DNA from: G965204755 sp965243415
Lineage (GTDB): Bacteria; Acidobacteriota; Vicinamibacteria; Marinacidobacterales; Marinacidobacteraceae
DNA: 64,000 bases
Direction of reading: 5' to 3'
NCBI GenBank assembly: GCA_965243415.1
Contig: OZ251549.1
Coordinates: forward strand, 682,001-746,000
How positions within the stretch are numbered: position 1 is the stretch's first letter; each line of letters opens with the position of its first letter. The position numbers and the translations under genes were made by a program. Positions 37,127 to 46,333 of this stretch are shown here, one piece after another. The notes under the pieces were generated by a model. It made no database searches. It was not told the DNA's origin and saw nothing but the letters and a program-made list of their open reading frames with translations.

Positions 37127-38119
37127 CCAGCGGACGGTGTCGCGGAGGGTGGAGCGGCCTTCCCGGGGGGCGTGGCCCAACTCGCGGGCCGCCTTGTCGG
37201 AGCGGAAGTACCAGAACACCCCGGCCATCTCGCGGCTGACCCGGTCCACCGCCGGCTCCCGGCCGAACTGGCGCGCCAACTCTTCCGTCAGCAGGCCGCC
37301 GGCGGTGTAGAGGTTCTTCGGCAGCGAGAGGCGGGGCGCCGCCGCCCCGGAGACCTCGGCCAGGTTGGCGAAGAACTCGCGGAAGGTCCAGTTCTCGCCG
37401 CCGAGGAGGTACCGCTCGCCGGCCCTCCCCTTCTCCATCGCCGCCACGGTGGCCGCCGCCGCATCCCGGACATCCACGAAGTTCAGGCCGCCCGGCGGGG
37501 TCACGCTGATCTGCCCGGAGAGGAAACGGAGCACATCCCCGGTGGAGGAGAGGCGCCGGTCGCCGGGGCCGAGCAGCAGCGACGGATTCACGATGACCGT
37601 CTCCGGGTCGTCGCCGGCGGCGCTCCGGAGCGCTTCCTCCTGCAGCCACTTGCTCCGGTAGTACGGCCAGCGCCCGATGAGGCGGATCGGGACCGGCGCG
37701 CCTTCGTCGGTGTCCGGTTCCGGGTGCTCGCTGACGGCGATCGTGCCGCTGGTGGAGACCAGCACCAGGCGCCGGACGCCCGCCTCCCGGGCGGCGGCGA
37801 CCAGCTGGCGGGTTCCCTCCACATGCACCCGGCGCAGCGCGTCGGCGTCTCCGGGATCGCGGGAGACGCGGCCGGCCAGGTGGAAGACCTGCCGGACGCC
37901 GGCGACGGCGGCAGCCAGCGATTCCGGCGACTCGACCGACCCGGTCACCACTTCCACCTCGCCGCCGAACGGGGGCAGCGAGTCCGGGGAACGGGTGAGC
38001 ACCCGCACCGGGAGGCCGCGTTCGACGAGGAGCGGCGTCAGGTGGCTGCCGAGGAAACCGGTGGCGCCGGTGACGAGCACCGGGGCCGCCGGCGCGCCGC
38101 GCGGCTCGTCTCTCGCCAC
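37109..38119 (-). CDS. NAD-dependent epimerase/dehydratase-family (extended SDR) protein
   Basis: A 336-residue extended SDR. VLVTGATGFLGSHLTPLLVE is the nucleotide-binding motif, FHLAGRVS the second, and the active-site pair is YYRSKWLQEE (YxxxK). VIVNPSLLLGPGD and the C-terminal FREFFANLAEVSG fit dihydroflavonol-reductase/3-beta-HSD-like members often found in hopanoid and lipid clusters. GTG 38119 is accepted because it lies a short distance before the Rossmann strand. The gene follows the large four-domain lipid enzyme on the same strand by 40 bp, so it may act on the same lipid product. The substrate is unknown. Confidence 0.85.
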   Translation of the reverse strand: MARDEPRGAPAAPVLVTGATGFLGSHLTPLLVERGLPVRVLTRSPDSLPPFGGEVEVVTGSVESPESLAAAVAGVRQVFHLAGRVSRDPGDADALRRVHVEGTRQLVAAAREAGVRRLVLVSTSGTIAVSEHPEPDTDEGAPVPIRLIGRWPYYRSKWLQEEALRSAAGDDPETVIVNPSLLLGPGDRRLSSTGDVLRFLSGQISVTPPGGLNFVDVRDAAAATVAAMEKGRAGERYLLGGENWTFREFFANLAEVSGAAAPRLSLPKNLYTAGGLLTEELARQFGREPAVDRVSREMAGVFWYFRSDKAARELGHAPREGRSTLRDTVRWLENRG

Positions 38120-38159
38120 GGAGGACCGGCTCGATCTCTCGGGAGGAGGGGCGCCGACT

Positions 38160-41100
38160 TCAGGAGCGGAGCGCCGCCCCGACCGGGGCTGCCGGAGTGG
38201 GCGGGCGCGCTTCCCCGTTCGGCGATCCGTCGGCCGCCGGCGAGGCGGGCTCCGCCGGCTCCGGCGCGGCGCGGACAGCGGCGGCGATCTCCTCCAGCCG
38301 CACCCGGTCGCCGCGCCCCAGCCGCTCCACGATCTCCTGGATCAGGGCCGCCACCTGCTGCTCGACGATCGCGGTGCGGGCGCCCTCCCCGGCGGCGAAG
38401 TCCGCGAGGAACTCGTAGGAGACGAAGGGGCCGATCCGGGCGGCCACCCGGCGCGATCTCAGACCCACGGCGCCGGGGGGAAAGGCTTCCCAGGTGTCGA
38501 GATGGACCGGGAGCACCCCCACCCGGCAGCGGTACGCCAGGTGGGCGAAGCCCCGGCGGAAGGGCTGGATGACCCCGGTGCGCGACCTCGTACCTTCGGG
38601 GAAGACGAGCACGCTGTGTCCCTTCGCCAGGTACTGCGCCGCCAGGTCGAGCGACCCCCGCAGCGAGCCGCGCCGCTCCATCGGCACCAGGTTGGTGAAG
38701 TTCCGGAAGAAGGTGCGCTTGACCCGGTTGTCGAAGAAGTAGTCGGCGGCGGCCAGCGCCACCAGGTTCCCCCCGGCGTCCCCGAGCGCCATTTTGACGA
38801 GGCCCATGTCGAGGTGCGAGGCGTGGTTCGCCACCACCAGGGTGTGGGTGTGCGCCGGGATGTGCGCCCGGCCGGTGAAGGTCGGCGACAGCACCTGGTG
38901 GTAGAACCAGCGCTGCGCTTCGGTGAGGCCGCGCCGCCCCATCCGCGCCACCGCCGGCGGGATCTCGATCTCGTCCGGCGGCGCTTCCTTCGCCGGGGCG
39001 GACTTCGCCGGGCGGCGCGGGCCGGGGGCTCGCCGGGCGGTGCGGAGGAGCGCGGCCAGGTCGCCGACCGCAGCCAGGTTCGCGAGCGCTTCCGGGGCGG
39101 TGACCTCGCCGAACTCGGTCTCCAGCGCCGCTGCCAACTCGTTGTACATCAGGCTGTCGAAGCCCAGCTCGGCGAAGGTCGAAGCCGGTCGGACCTCGGC
39201 CGGCGGGCGTTCCGAGATGGCCGCCACCAACTCCAGCAGCCGGTCGCGCGACGACGCTTCCTCCGCCGAACCCTCGGCGGCTTCCCGGCGGCGGGCTTCC
39301 AGCCAGCGGACCAACTCCCGGCGCTTCACCTTGCGGGTGGTGGTGCGGGGCAGCGGCTCCTCGCGGAATTCGACGGTCTTGATGCGCTTGAACAGCGGCA
39401 GGCCCGCCGCGATCTCCCGGAAACGGGCCTCCACCCGCGCGCGGCCGGCGTCCGTCGGCTCCTTCGGCACGACGACCGCGGCCACCTGTTCGGCGACGCC
39501 GTCCGGCAGGCCGACCACCGCCATCTCCTGGACGATCTCCGCCGCCGCGTAGATCTCCTCGACCTCTTCCGGATAGATGTTGCGGCCCCCGCGGTCCACG
39601 ATGACTTCCTTGCGGCGTCCCACCAGGAACAGGTTCCCGTCGCCGTCGAGCCGGCCCAGGTCGCCGGTGTGGAGCCAGCCGTCCCGGAGCGATTCGGCGG
39701 TCGCTTCCTCGTTGCCGTAGTAGCCGGCCATGATGTTGGGGCCGCGGGCCACGACTTCGCCGACGCCGGCGGCGTCCGGTTCGGCGATGCGGATCTCGAT
39801 CCCGGGGAGCGCCCGACCCACGCTGCCGAGCGGGGAACGCTCTTCCGGCGGGGTCACCGTGAGCACCGGCGCCGCCTCGGTCAGGCCGTACCCCTGCGCC
39901 AGGTGGAAACCCAGGCCGCTGAAGGTCTTGGCGGTGGATTCGGAGAGCGCCGAAGCGCCGCTGATGAGGTAGCGGAGGCGGCCGCCGAGCGCGGTGTGCA
40001 CCGGGAAGAAGACCACCGGGCCGAGATTCACCCCGGTGTCCTCCCGGAGGAGGTGCGCGGCGTCTATGAGCGCGGTCACCAGGTCTTCGACGCGTTTCCC
40101 GCGTTCGGCGAAGGGGGCCAGGATGCGGCGCTTGAGCAGGTCCCAGAGGGCGGGGACCCCGACGATGCAGGTGGTGCGGCCTTTCCCCAACTCGCGGCTG
40201 ATCGTTTCGGGGCCGAGTTCGTCGAGATAGGCGATCTCCGCGCCCCGGGAGAGCGGCAGCAGGAACCCGGTGGTGAACTCGAAGGAATGATGGAGGGGGA
40301 GGATGCTGAGGGCGCCGTCCTTCTCCGTGAGGTCGTAGATGGAGAGGAGTTTCGCCACCAGGCTGGTGAAGTTGCGATGGGAGAGCATCACCCCCTTCGG
40401 CGTCCCGGTGGTTCCGGAGGTGAACAGGATGGACGCCAGCGCCGACGCCGGCGCGGGCGGCGGCAACGCGGCGATGCGCTCCGCCTCCGGCTCGGCCTCC
40501 CCGAGGGCGAAGACCTCGGCGAAGGAGTGGGTGACGAACGGGGGCGAGCGGTCCGGGTCGGTGAGTTCGGTATGCCGGTCGTGGAGGGAATCGCTGAGGA
40601 GCAGCGCTTTCGCGTCGCCGAGGCGGAGTACCCGGCGGATCTCCTTCGGGCGCAGGTCGCGGTCGAGCGGGATCGCGGTGGCGCCGAGGCGCTGGATGGC
40701 GAAGTAGGCCATTCCCCACTCCGGGGAGTTCTCGCCGATGAGGCCGATGTGGTCGCCGGGGCCGAGACCGTTCGCCGCCAGGAAAGCCGCGGCGCGGAGG
40801 ACGCATTCCCGGAGTTCCCGATAGGTGTAGCGCTCGTCGCGGCCGCCCCGGGTGATCCGCATCGCCACCCGGCCGGCGTGGTTCTTGGTGCAGGCGTCGA
40901 ACAGTTCCGTCAGCGTGCGGTAGGCGTACACCCGGCGGGTGCGGCCGCGCTGGCGCGCCTGGTCGTCGAGGGCGGGAAAGACGAAGCGCTCCAGGCCGGG
41001 CAGGTGCACCTTCAGCCAGTAGTCGTACCAGTCGAGGTCTTCGGGACGGAAGAAGAGTTTCCCTTCGTGGCCGTCGAGGCGGGAGAAGAGGTCCCGGGTG

Positions 41101-42605
41101 TTGTCGGCGCGGAAGACGAAGCGCTCCCCGGCGATGAAGGGCTTGAAGGTATGGAACTGCCGTTCGCTCTCGTCGGCGAAGTCGGAGAACTCGGCGACCT
41201 TCTCCCGGAGCGTGTCCGCGACCGCCGAGAGCGGCCCCAGCGGTTCGCCTTTCGCGCCGTCGAGCGCCGCCGCCAGGCCCGAGGCCGACCGCTTCATCCA
41301 GCCGAGCGCGTACTTCTCGAAGTGTTCCGCCGGGAGCGCGTGGGTCTCCATCCGCCCCAGCGCCTCGTTCCAGGCCTTGAGGCCGGTCGGCTTCTTCTGG
41401 AAGTGGCGGCGCTTGTAGAGGCCGACCAGGTCCACCACCCGTCCCACCCGGACCGGATTGCGATCGCCGCCGGCGGCCTGGTACACCAACTTCGGTTCGG
41501 TGAGGAGCGTTTCCGCGGCCACCGCGAGGGTGACCGAGGCCACCATGTCCACCGGCACCACATCCAGGATCAGGTCCGGGTCCACCGGGAACAGGTTCTG
41601 ACCGCGCAGCGCCATGCGGACCAGCGGGGCGCTGGTGGTGAAACCTTCGTTCCAGCCGGGAATCGGGAAGGAGACCGCGCTCTCGACGATGGCCGGGCGC
41701 ACGATGGCCCGGGCGACGCCCTCCGCTTCGGCGACCAGTTGGTCCCCGAGGCTCTTGGTATAGGTATAGATGTTGGGCCAGCCCCAGCCGGCCGCCTTCT
41801 CCATTCCCAGGTCGCGGAGCCGGGTGCGGATCCAGTCCTTCCGCTCCCGGGCGATGGCCAGCGCCAGCGAGCGGGAATCGTCCGGGTCCCGGCCTTCCTC
41901 GATGAAGCGGCGCCGGGCGGCTTCGCGGAAGGCGTCCACCCGGGACTTGTCCTCCGCTTCGTCGCGCACCCGGTCGGCGAGCCGTTCGCAGTCCTCGATC
42001 TCCCGGGCTACCCGGAACTCCTGGTCGTCGCGGTCCCGGCGGGGGAAGTAACCGATGAGCGGTTCGTCCTCGAAGATCTCGCCGGAGCGGTTGCCGGCCA
42101 CGAAACAGGTGCTGGTGTGCACCAGCGCCGGGCGCCGCATCCGCCGGGCGAAGGCCAGGATGTTCCGGGTGCCGAGCACATTCGTGGCCATCGAGGCCTC
42201 GAGCGGCGGATTGAAGGAGACCCGCCCGGAACAGTTCAGCACCAGGTCCAGGTCCCGGGCCACCTCCTGCGCCGTCTCCTCCGGATACCCGAGGTGCTCC
42301 TTGGTGATGTCCCCGCCGAGGACGGTGACCCGGCTCTCGACGAAGTCCCGGAAGTCGGCGCCGTACTGCTCGCGGAGCGGTTCGAAGGCCGGGGAGTCGC
42401 GGAGCAGGTCGTCGAACCGGGTCCGGCTCTCCTCGTCCCGGGAGGCCCGCACCATGAGGTAGAGGCGGCGCACTTCGGGGAAGTGCCGCAGGAGCATCGA
42501 GAGACACACCTTCCCCAGGAAACCGGTGCTGCCGAGCAGCAGGATCCCCTTGCCGGCGAACGCCTCGCCGACCGGGATCCGGGGCCCGGCGCCGTTCCCC
42601 GCCAT
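38160..42605 (-). CDS. Four-domain fusion: fatty acyl reductase - AMP-binding ligase - ACP - PlsC acyltransferase
   Basis: A 1481-residue multidomain protein. Residues about 15-420 form a fatty-acyl-CoA/thioester reductase (GILLLGSTGFLGKVCLSML; YTYTKSLGD active site near 283). Residues about 530-1110 form an acyl-adenylate ligase (LFTSGTTGTPKGVMLSHRNF near 730; YGLTEAAP; GWLHTGDLG). Residues about 1120-1195 form an acyl carrier domain with phosphopantetheine serine in ELGFDSLMYNE. Residues about 1230-1430 form a 1-acylglycerol-3-phosphate-type acyltransferase (VVANHASHLDMG, VFPEGTRSRTG). The parts could activate a fatty acid, load it on the carrier, reduce it to an alcohol or transfer it to glycerophosphate. 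Strong GGGGGGAGG precedes ATG 42605, 10 bp after the LarA-like gene. Wax- or ether-lipid synthesis is inferred, not shown. Confidence 0.88.
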   Translation of the reverse strand: MAGNGAGPRIPVGEAFAGKGILLLGSTGFLGKVCLSMLLRHFPEVRRLYLMVRASRDEESRTRFDDLLRDSPAFEPLREQYGADFRDFVESRVTVLGGDITKEHLGYPEETAQEVARDLDLVLNCSGRVSFNPPLEASMATNVLGTRNILAFARRMRRPALVHTSTCFVAGNRSGEIFEDEPLIGYFPRRDRDDQEFRVAREIEDCERLADRVRDEAEDKSRVDAFREAARRRFIEEGRDPDDSRSLALAIARERKDWIRTRLRDLGMEKAAGWGWPNIYTYTKSLGDQLVAEAEGVARAIVRPAIVESAVSFPIPGWNEGFTTSAPLVRMALRGQNLFPVDPDLILDVVPVDMVASVTLAVAAETLLTEPKLVYQAAGGDRNPVRVGRVVDLVGLYKRRHFQKKPTGLKAWNEALGRMETHALPAEHFEKYALGWMKRSASGLAAALDGAKGEPLGPLSAVADTLREKVAEFSDFADESERQFHTFKPFIAGERFVFRADNTRDLFSRLDGHEGKLFFRPEDLDWYDYWLKVHLPGLERFVFPALDDQARQRGRTRRVYAYRTLTELFDACTKNHAGRVAMRITRGGRDERYTYRELRECVLRAAAFLAANGLGPGDHIGLIGENSPEWGMAYFAIQRLGATAIPLDRDLRPKEIRRVLRLGDAKALLLSDSLHDRHTELTDPDRSPPFVTHSFAEVFALGEAEPEAERIAALPPPAPASALASILFTSGTTGTPKGVMLSHRNFTSLVAKLLSIYDLTEKDGALSILPLHHSFEFTTGFLLPLSRGAEIAYLDELGPETISRELGKGRTTCIVGVPALWDLLKRRILAPFAERGKRVEDLVTALIDAAHLLREDTGVNLGPVVFFPVHTALGGRLRYLISGASALSESTAKTFSGLGFHLAQGYGLTEAAPVLTVTPPEERSPLGSVGRALPGIEIRIAEPDAAGVGEVVARGPNIMAGYYGNEEATAESLRDGWLHTGDLGRLDGDGNLFLVGRRKEVIVDRGGRNIYPEEVEEIYAAAEIVQEMAVVGLPDGVAEQVAAVVVPKEPTDAGRARVEARFREIAAGLPLFKRIKTVEFREEPLPRTTTRKVKRRELVRWLEARRREAAEGSAEEASSRDRLLELVAAISERPPAEVRPASTFAELGFDSLMYNELAAALETEFGEVTAPEALANLAAVGDLAALLRTARRAPGPRRPAKSAPAKEAPPDEIEIPPAVARMGRRGLTEAQRWFYHQVLSPTFTGRAHIPAHTHTLVVANHASHLDMGLVKMALGDAGGNLVALAAADYFFDNRVKRTFFRNFTNLVPMERRGSLRGSLDLAAQYLAKGHSVLVFPEGTRSRTGVIQPFRRGFAHLAYRCRVGVLPVHLDTWEAFPPGAVGLRSRRVAARIGPFVSYEFLADFAAGEGARTAIVEQQVAALIQEIVERLGRGDRVRLEEIAAAVRAAPEPAEPASPAADGSPNGEARPPTPAAPVGAALRS

Positions 42606-42615
42606 ACCTCCCCCC

Positions 42616-44214
42616 TCAGGAGACCTCGGGAATCATGATCGGCGGGACATGGATCATGGTGACTTCGGCGGAGGGCCCCAGGTCGCTGCGGGCCATGGCG
42701 ATCGCGTCGGAAACGGTGTCCGCCGTCTCCCAGCCGAGGATCTCCGGGACATGCCGGTTCTTCGCCCCGGCCACGATGATGCGGCCCACATGCTGGCGCC
42801 CGTTCTCCCCCCAGTACCACATGAAGAAGGGGTGCGCCCCGTGGTAGGCGTTCCCGTCCCGATACATCTGCACATACGAAGGGTTGTTCGCGAACTCCTC
42901 TTCGTATTTCTCCCGGAGGACGAACGGGTCGCGGCTCTCCGGCAGGAGGCGGTGGAAGAACTCGATGTAACTGGGATGGAACTCCGGGTCGAACTCGTCG
43001 TGGCAGGGATGCGTCAGGATGAGCGTCCCGCCGGCCCGGACGAGCGGCTTCCCCCGGTAGAGGTTGAACAGGTATCCGGGCCCCATCACCTGCACCAGCA
43101 GCGGATTCAGGATGGAGTTCACATTGTAGGGAGAGATGTAGGGGATCCCGCAGAGCAGGATGTCGCACTGCCCCTTCACCGGGACCGAGTACTGCTCGAA
43201 GGATTTCGCCAGCGTCCGTTCGTGGACTTCCTCGGTGCGGCCGGCGTAACAGCCGATCATCTCGAAGGCGCCGGGGATGCGGTGGAGGAACGCCCGTTTG
43301 GCGGCGCCGGGGAGTTTGCCGAGCGACCACCTCGTCGCCCGCATCTTCATCCGGTCGAGATCGCCGAAGTCGTCCTCGCTCTTCGCCAGGAAGGAGAGTT
43401 GGTCGGAGTACATCCGGTTGTTGAGGACCGTTTCCACATGGAACACCTCCAGGTGGCGGTCCACGATCTTCCCCATCCGGTCCACCTTGTGGCTGAGGGC
43501 GGACCGCTCCGGATCCATGTACCCGTCGGAGTCGCGGATCGTCTGCGGCTCGTGGTGGGGCCGGAGGCTCGCGTAGTCGCAGAGGCCGACGGTCACCGAC
43601 TTGTGCCCGCCGTCCATGGGCACCAGGTTGATGTTCAGGTAGATGAGGAGGTCCGACTCCGCCGCCCGGCGGTTCACCCGGACCGGTTCGCCGTGCCGGG
43701 TCTTCCCGAGCGCGATCATTCCCTCGGGGTCTTCGGCGTCGTGGTTGTAGTAGCGCGAGGGATAGAACGCCTGGTGGATCGCCGGCCCGACCATGCGGCG
43801 CATCTCGGACTCGGTCATCTTCCGGTGGAGCGAGTTGGCGATGATGAGATGCACATCGTCCACCGAATGGTCGGTCAGCATCTCCAGGACCACTTCCAGC
43901 GCCGTCTGCCGGATGTCCGGGGTCGCCATCGGCGGCAGCGGCAGGCTGATGTCGTCGAGGGCGATGGTGACGCTCATTCCCGGGCGCAGCCGGCTGTGGA
44001 GGGGGTCGCAGCCGAGCGGGTGGTTCAGCGCGTGCCGGATCGCGCCCCGGGGATTCGGCAGCCCGCGGATCGGCGGCGGCGGGTAGATCACCCGGGTTCC
44101 CACCGGGAGGCGTTCTTCGAGGAAGTCCTCGCCGTAGTGGAGGATCCGGGGCGCCGAGTCCTTCTCGATGAAGACCAGGTCCGGGTCGGGTCGTTGTCGG
44201 AGTTCGGGGGTCAT
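42616..44214 (-). CDS. LarA-like (DUF2088, lactate racemase-domain) protein
   Basis: A 532-residue protein of the LarA superfamily, whose characterised member racemises lactate with a nickel-pincer cofactor. Recognisable pieces are SVTIALDDISLPLPPM, the IIANSLHRKMTESEMRRMVG histidine motif, YNHDAEDPEGM, and NLVPMDGGHKSVTVGLCDYA, which contains the conserved Lys and His. It is about 100 residues longer than LarA, with a C-terminal extension (RDGNAYHGAHPFFMWYW). No lar cofactor genes are nearby. Its tight coupling (10 bp) to the four-domain lipid enzyme points to another 2-hydroxyacid or a lipid-linked reaction. The real reaction is unknown. Confidence 0.82.
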   Translation of the reverse strand: MTPELRQRPDPDLVFIEKDSAPRILHYGEDFLEERLPVGTRVIYPPPPIRGLPNPRGAIRHALNHPLGCDPLHSRLRPGMSVTIALDDISLPLPPMATPDIRQTALEVVLEMLTDHSVDDVHLIIANSLHRKMTESEMRRMVGPAIHQAFYPSRYYNHDAEDPEGMIALGKTRHGEPVRVNRRAAESDLLIYLNINLVPMDGGHKSVTVGLCDYASLRPHHEPQTIRDSDGYMDPERSALSHKVDRMGKIVDRHLEVFHVETVLNNRMYSDQLSFLAKSEDDFGDLDRMKMRATRWSLGKLPGAAKRAFLHRIPGAFEMIGCYAGRTEEVHERTLAKSFEQYSVPVKGQCDILLCGIPYISPYNVNSILNPLLVQVMGPGYLFNLYRGKPLVRAGGTLILTHPCHDEFDPEFHPSYIEFFHRLLPESRDPFVLREKYEEEFANNPSYVQMYRDGNAYHGAHPFFMWYWGENGRQHVGRIIVAGAKNRHVPEILGWETADTVSDAIAMARSDLGPSAEVTMIHVPPIMIPEVS

Positions 44215-44272
44215 CGTCTCGATCTCGGTTCTTTCCTTCGCGCGGGGGTCCTCGTTCGGGGAATATCCGCCG

Positions 44273-45046
44273 TTACGCCGGGCGCGCTTCCCCGGCCCGG
44301 GGCGCCGGAGGGAGGGCCGCCGACTCGGCGGCGGCGGAGCGGCGCAGGTCGATCACCGGCCAGTCGTGGCGCCGGGCGGTGCTGCGCAGGCGGAGGTCGG
44401 GGTGGACCGCGGTCGGGTGGCCCACCACGCTCAGCATGGGCAGGTCCGACATGCTGTCGGCGTAGGCGAAACTGTCGTTCAGCGAGAGGCCCTCGCGCTC
44501 GGCGTACTCCCGGATCCAGAGCGCCTTGCTGGCGCTCGCCAGCACCGGCGGGGAGAGCCGGCCGGTGGCGCGGCCGTCCACGAACTCCAGGCGGTTCGCC
44601 ACGAACTCGGTGATCCCGAGTTCCTCCAGCAGCGGCCGGATCGAGACTTCGAGCGCCCCGGTGACCACCACCTGGCGCAGCCCGGCGCGGCGCGACTGCG
44701 CGATCAGCGCCCGGGCGCCGGGGAAGATCGCCGGGCGGATCACCTGCCGGTGGAGGTCGGCGGAGAGGTAGCGCAGCCGATCGTAGGACTGGCCGCGGTA
44801 CCACTGGAAGAAGAGGTCGTTGAAGACCTTGCGGCTGTAGCGGTCCGCCGCCAGGAACAGCGGGATGCCGGCCGCGGTGGCCAGCACCGACCGCGCGCTC
44901 CGCAGCAGCCCCTGGTCGTTCCGCGCGTAGTAGGCGAACACATGGACCAGGTTGGTGCGGATCAGCGTCCCGTCGAGGTCGTAGAACGCCGCCGCTTCCG
45001 GCGCAGCGGGATCCGAGCGGCGGTCGGCGGGGGCCGGGGGCGGCAT
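44273..45046 (-). CDS. HAD-IB family phosphatase
   Basis: A 257-residue HAD-superfamily subfamily IB hydrolase. AAFYDLDGTLIRT is the nucleophile motif near residue 23, QVVVTGALEVSIRPL motif II, SASKALW motif III Lys, and FAYADSMSDLPML the metal-binding motif IV. Such phosphatases dephosphorylate small phosphomonoesters (phosphoserine phosphatase is the model), and relatives are fused to PlsC acyltransferases. It is the first gene of the minus-strand cluster leading into the LarA-like and four-domain enzymes, consistent with lysophosphatidate or glycerol-phosphate chemistry, an inference. It diverges from fabH. Confidence 0.88.
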   Translation of the reverse strand: MPPPAPADRRSDPAAPEAAAFYDLDGTLIRTNLVHVFAYYARNDQGLLRSARSVLATAAGIPLFLAADRYSRKVFNDLFFQWYRGQSYDRLRYLSADLHRQVIRPAIFPGARALIAQSRRAGLRQVVVTGALEVSIRPLLEELGITEFVANRLEFVDGRATGRLSPPVLASASKALWIREYAEREGLSLNDSFAYADSMSDLPMLSVVGHPTAVHPDLRLRSTARRHDWPVIDLRRSAAAESAALPPAPRAGEARPA

Positions 45047-45243
45047 TTCGCCGGATTATCGCCGGAAGGGGCGCCGCCCGCCCCGCCGGAAAAGGAAAAG
45101 CGCCGCCGCCGGGGAACGGCGCGGTGGCGTACCATCCGCGCTCCCTTCCCCCCTTCCCGCGCCGCCTCTCCGGAGCCGGCGGCGCCCGGCAGTCCCGGCC
45201 GGAACGACGCCCCGATCCCCTCGCGAAAGGACGAACCGACGCC

Positions 45244-46275
45244 GTGATCCAGCCGCCCGCGACGACCGCTCCGCCGGTCCGGCGCGCCGCGATCACCGCG
45301 GTGGGGAGTTACCTCCCGGAGCGCGTCCTCACGAACGCCGACTTCGAACGGATGGTGGACACCTCTGACGAGTGGATCGTGGGGCGCACCGGGATCCGCG
45401 AGCGCCGGGTGGTGGAGAAGGGGACCGGCTCTTCGGTGCTGGCGGCGGAGGCGGCCCGGGACACGCTGCGGCGCCGGGGCCTCGCCGCCGAGGAGATCGA
45501 CCTCATCGTCGTCGCCACGGTGACCCCGGACATGGCCTTCCCGGCCACCGCCGGCCTGGTCCAGGACGCCATCGGCGCCACCCGCGCCTGGGGTTTCGAC
45601 CTCTCGGCGGCCTGCAGCGGTTTCACCTTCGCCCTGGCCGCGGCGACCCAGTTCATCGCCGCCGCCGCCGCCGACCGGGTGCTGGTGATCGGCGCCGATG
45701 TGATGAGTTCCATCACCGACTACCAGGACCGGGCCACCTGCATCCTCTTCGGCGACGCCGCCGGCGCGGTGCTCCTCGAAGCGGCCGGCGAGGGCGAGGG
45801 CATCCTGGGGTTCAACAACCAGCTCGACGGCTCCGGCGCCAACCTGCTCCAACTCCCCGCCGGGGGCAGCCGGCGTCCGTCGAGCCACGAAACCGTGGAC
45901 GAGCGCCAGCACTACCTGAAGCAGCAGGGCAAGGAGGTCTTCCGCTTCGCGGTGCGGCGCTCCGGCGACGCCGCGGTGGCGCTCCTCGACGAACTGGGGA
46001 TGACGAAGGAAGAAGTGGCCTACCTGGTCTGCCACCAGGCGAACGCCCGGATCATCGACGCCATCGGGAAGCGGCTCGGGCTCCCGGCGGAGAAGGTGGT
46101 CAAGACCATCCACAAGTTCGGCAACACCACCGCCGCCTCCATCCCCACGGCGCTCCGGGACGCGCTCGACCGGTCGCTGATCGCTGCCGGCGACCTGCTG
46201 CTGTTCAGTTCGGTGGGCGCCGGGCTCACCGTGGGAACGGCGGCGGTGCGCTGGGGCGGGGAACGCACCGCCTGA
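45244..46275 (+). CDS. fabH: Beta-ketoacyl-ACP synthase III (FabH)
   Basis: Starts fatty-acid synthesis by condensing an acyl-CoA with malonyl-ACP. The 343-residue product shows the FabH N-terminus (AITAVGSYLPERVLTNADFE, TSDEWIVGRTGIRERR). The catalytic triad sites are Cys in FDLSAACSGFTFAL (about residue 124), His in CHQANARII and Asn in FGNTTAASIP. GTG 45244 has AAAGGA some 13 bases upstream. It is divergent from the HAD phosphatase, so the lipid cluster sits beside a fatty-acid priming enzyme. Primer preference cannot be read. Being isolated from other fab genes, it may serve specialised lipids. Confidence 0.93.
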   Translation: MIQPPATTAPPVRRAAITAVGSYLPERVLTNADFERMVDTSDEWIVGRTGIRERRVVEKGTGSSVLAAEAARDTLRRRGLAAEEIDLIVVATVTPDMAFPATAGLVQDAIGATRAWGFDLSAACSGFTFALAAATQFIAAAAADRVLVIGADVMSSITDYQDRATCILFGDAAGAVLLEAAGEGEGILGFNNQLDGSGANLLQLPAGGSRRPSSHETVDERQHYLKQQGKEVFRFAVRRSGDAAVALLDELGMTKEEVAYLVCHQANARIIDAIGKRLGLPAEKVVKTIHKFGNTTAASIPTALRDALDRSLIAAGDLLLFSSVGAGLTVGTAAVRWGGERTA

Positions 46276-46333
46276 CCCCCGCGCGGCGCGCTCCCCGGGC
46301 CGGCGCCGGCCGGGGCGCCACCGGCGGACGACC

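Noticed and set aside
38038..42507. Second long minus-strand frame (1489 codons) in the same interval
   Set aside because: It is offset from the real gene and translates to Arg/Pro/Gly-rich sequence with no motif. It is a shadow of GC-biased third positions.
37677..42638. Plus-strand open frame of 1653 codons opposite the four-domain lipid enzyme
   Set aside because: It mirrors the codon structure of the minus-strand gene, has no recognisable domain and is rich in Arg, Ala, Val and His. The minus strand carries four intact domains.
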